Positions 63,155-64,000 of a DNA stretch of 64,000 nucleotides are shown piece after piece. The stretch is from Paenibacillus sp. 32352 (GTDB taxonomy: Bacteria; Bacillota; Bacilli; Paenibacillales; NBRC-103111), in the NCBI RefSeq assembly GCF_002042965.1, contig NZ_MZNT01000001.1, positions 186,001 to 250,000 on the forward strand, given 5' to 3'. The notes beneath the pieces are model-generated. The model worked only from the letters and a program-made list of their open reading frames with translations, made no database searches and had not been told where the DNA came from. Position numbers and translations under genes: made by a program. Positions within the stretch are counted from its first letter, which is position 1; the number at the start of each line of letters is the position of its first letter.

Positions 63155-63185
63155 AAAAAAACCTAACGTGACGCTAGGTTTTTTT
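63155..63185. terminator. Bidirectional terminator
   Basis: AAAAAAACCTA (63155-63165) is perfectly complementary to TAGGTTTTTTT (63175-63185), so both strands end in T-runs. It serves the SLH gene and the small convergent gene. Confidence 0.92.
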
Positions 63186-63202
63186 GCCTGGTCTGAAGCC
63201 GG

Positions 63203-63373
63203 TTATCCTATTCTGCCGCGGCGGTGCTCCACCAAATCAATTGCACCCAACACGACATGTGCAAGTCCGAATCCGGCGACCGCCGCCGCAGCCATCGGAT
63301 ATTTTCCCCGCAGTGCTACACCTGAAGCCGTTACAGCCGTACCCAATACAGTAGGAATGAGTCCTTCTCTCAT
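63203..63373 (-). CDS. Small conserved-type protein, 56 residues
   Basis: Translation of the minus strand gives MREGLIPTVLGTAVTASGVA, then LRGKYPMAAAAVAGFG, LAHVVLGAIDLVEHRR and GRIG. AAGGAGG lies 9 bases before this ATG (an alternative ATG at 63382 touches the site). The Gly/Ala/Val-rich composition suggests one or two short membrane helices. It resembles small proteins of unknown function in Bacillales. It is shorter than usual ORF cut-offs, and the opposite-strand frame over it has no ribosome binding site. Confidence 0.75.
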   Translation of the reverse strand: MREGLIPTVLGTAVTASGVALRGKYPMAAAAVAGFGLAHVVLGAIDLVEHRRGRIG

Positions 63374-63567
63374 ATGCTTCATCCTCCTTGAAGTGAGTTT
63401 GTGTACGCAGGTATAGGTTCGCGTTTTTTCACTTCTTTTATGCCTGGCAACAGTTGCTTGAACGGAAATGAAATCTTATAATTATACCTTTAGAAGTCTT
63501 TTTCATTATACGATTTCATCAAGACAGCAAGATTAAATGAGGCTATAACAGGAAAGGATGGAACATA

Positions 63568-64000
63568 GTGAGTACCCCACCTGCAGCTTTAAAAGAATGG
63601 GCGGTTGCAGTGGAAGCATTGCGAAGCGGAAGGCAAATTCTCATTATGCGCAAAGGCGGCATTCGGGAAGAAACAAGGCACTTTCAAGTGCAGAGCGATA
63701 GCTTCTATCTGTTTCCTACATATGAGCATCAAAAAAAACAGTGGATCAAGGCGGAAGACCAGCCGGTGCTGGACAAGACCCTGGAGAACTGGAGCGTTGA
63801 GGATACGGAGGTGACGATTCGTTGTTACGCCGAGCTTGCTGAAGACATATTAGTAGAGAGTCAGGAGCAGCTTGATAAGTTGGCGGCTTTTCATCTATGG
63901 ACGGATTCGTTCGCCGAGGAAAGACTGAAGTGGAAACGAACACAGCCTTTGCATGTCATGCTGCTTCGAGTGTACGAGCTTGCCGAACCCGTCCGGCTGC
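63568..64000 (+). CDS. DUF1802 family protein, 3' end cut by window
   Basis: A frame from GTG 63568 stays open to the right edge (144 codons visible). It starts STPPAALKEWAVAVEAL and has RQILIMRKGGIREE and FYLFPTYEHQKKQW, the DUF1802 pattern. AGGAAAGGA lies about 9 bases upstream. Function of the family is unknown. About a quarter of the protein is probably missing. Confidence 0.85.
   Translation, partial: MSTPPAALKEWAVAVEALRSGRQILIMRKGGIREETRHFQVQSDSFYLFPTYEHQKKQWIKAEDQPVLDKTLENWSVEDTEVTIRCYAELAEDILVESQEQLDKLAAFHLWTDSFAEERLKWKRTQPLHVMLLRVYELAEPVRL

Noticed and set aside
63168..63416. 82-codon plus-strand frame after the SLH gene
   Set aside because: It starts inside the terminator, has no ribosome binding site, and lies over the better supported 56-residue minus-strand gene.

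Overview
The window looks like the chromosome of an endospore-forming, saccharolytic Firmicute of the Paenibacillus type. The evidence is strong AGGAGG-type ribosome binding sites with frequent TTG and GTG starts, a GerA-family germination receptor operon, an SLH-domain surface protein, YesN/YesM-type and LytS/LytR-type two-component systems, solute-binding lipoproteins and many glycoside hydrolases. I see no rRNA, tRNA, CRISPR array, phage or insertion sequence. Both edges cut genes: a uronate isomerase-like gene at the left and a DUF1802 gene at the right.

Layout. 1-9.6 kb is a pectin/uronate-type accessory block: a partial uronate isomerase homologue, a Gfo/Idh/MocA oxidoreductase, an orphan sugar-binding lipoprotein with its YesN/YesM pair, a GH28 polygalacturonase-like enzyme and an NAD-dependent epimerase-like protein. 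9.7-17.6 kb holds small membrane and conserved proteins, a GH95 alpha-L-fucosidase-like enzyme and a PAS-GGDEF-EAL protein. 17.8-22.6 kb is a LytS/LytR-type pair followed by a CstA-family (pyruvate/peptide) transporter and its small partner; inverted repeats flank the promoter between them. 22.6-32.1 kb carries dihydrofolate reductase, a GH36 enzyme, a second orphan binding lipoprotein with an AraC regulator, a FAD/Rieske oxidoreductase and a GHL6-like glycosidase with a divergent AraC regulator.

32.3-45.9 kb is the most coherent part. It has a LutR-like regulator, a germination receptor operon (B-A-C order), lutABC for L-lactate oxidation, and an IclR-headed operon: SDR, fumarylacetoacetate-hydrolase (FAH) family enzyme, a split UxaA-type dehydratase and a second SDR. 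I read this operon as a non-phosphorylative 6-deoxy-hexose (L-fucose or L-rhamnose) or related sugar-acid pathway. The sugar would be oxidised by one SDR and the acid dehydrated by the UxaA pair; the 2-keto-3-deoxy acid would be oxidised by the other SDR and cleaved by the FAH enzyme to pyruvate plus L-lactate. LutABC next door could then oxidise the lactate. The substrate is inference.

The same operon carries a striking repeat. Five tandem 39-bp units and a truncated sixth, each with a hairpin whose arms co-vary, lie before the small dehydratase subunit. Single copies fused to the Shine-Dalgarno sequence precede the large subunit and a PilZ-like gene at 46.3 kb.

46-64 kb contains that PilZ-like protein, a LacI regulator and GH38 alpha-mannosidase sharing an identical perfect 14-bp palindrome, a MacAB-like export operon with an unusually long adaptor and a Ser/Asn-rich secreted protein, the methionine-salvage pair mtnK-mtnA, an SLH surface protein, and two genes at the right edge that are easy to miss (a 56-codon minus-strand gene and the DUF1802 fragment).
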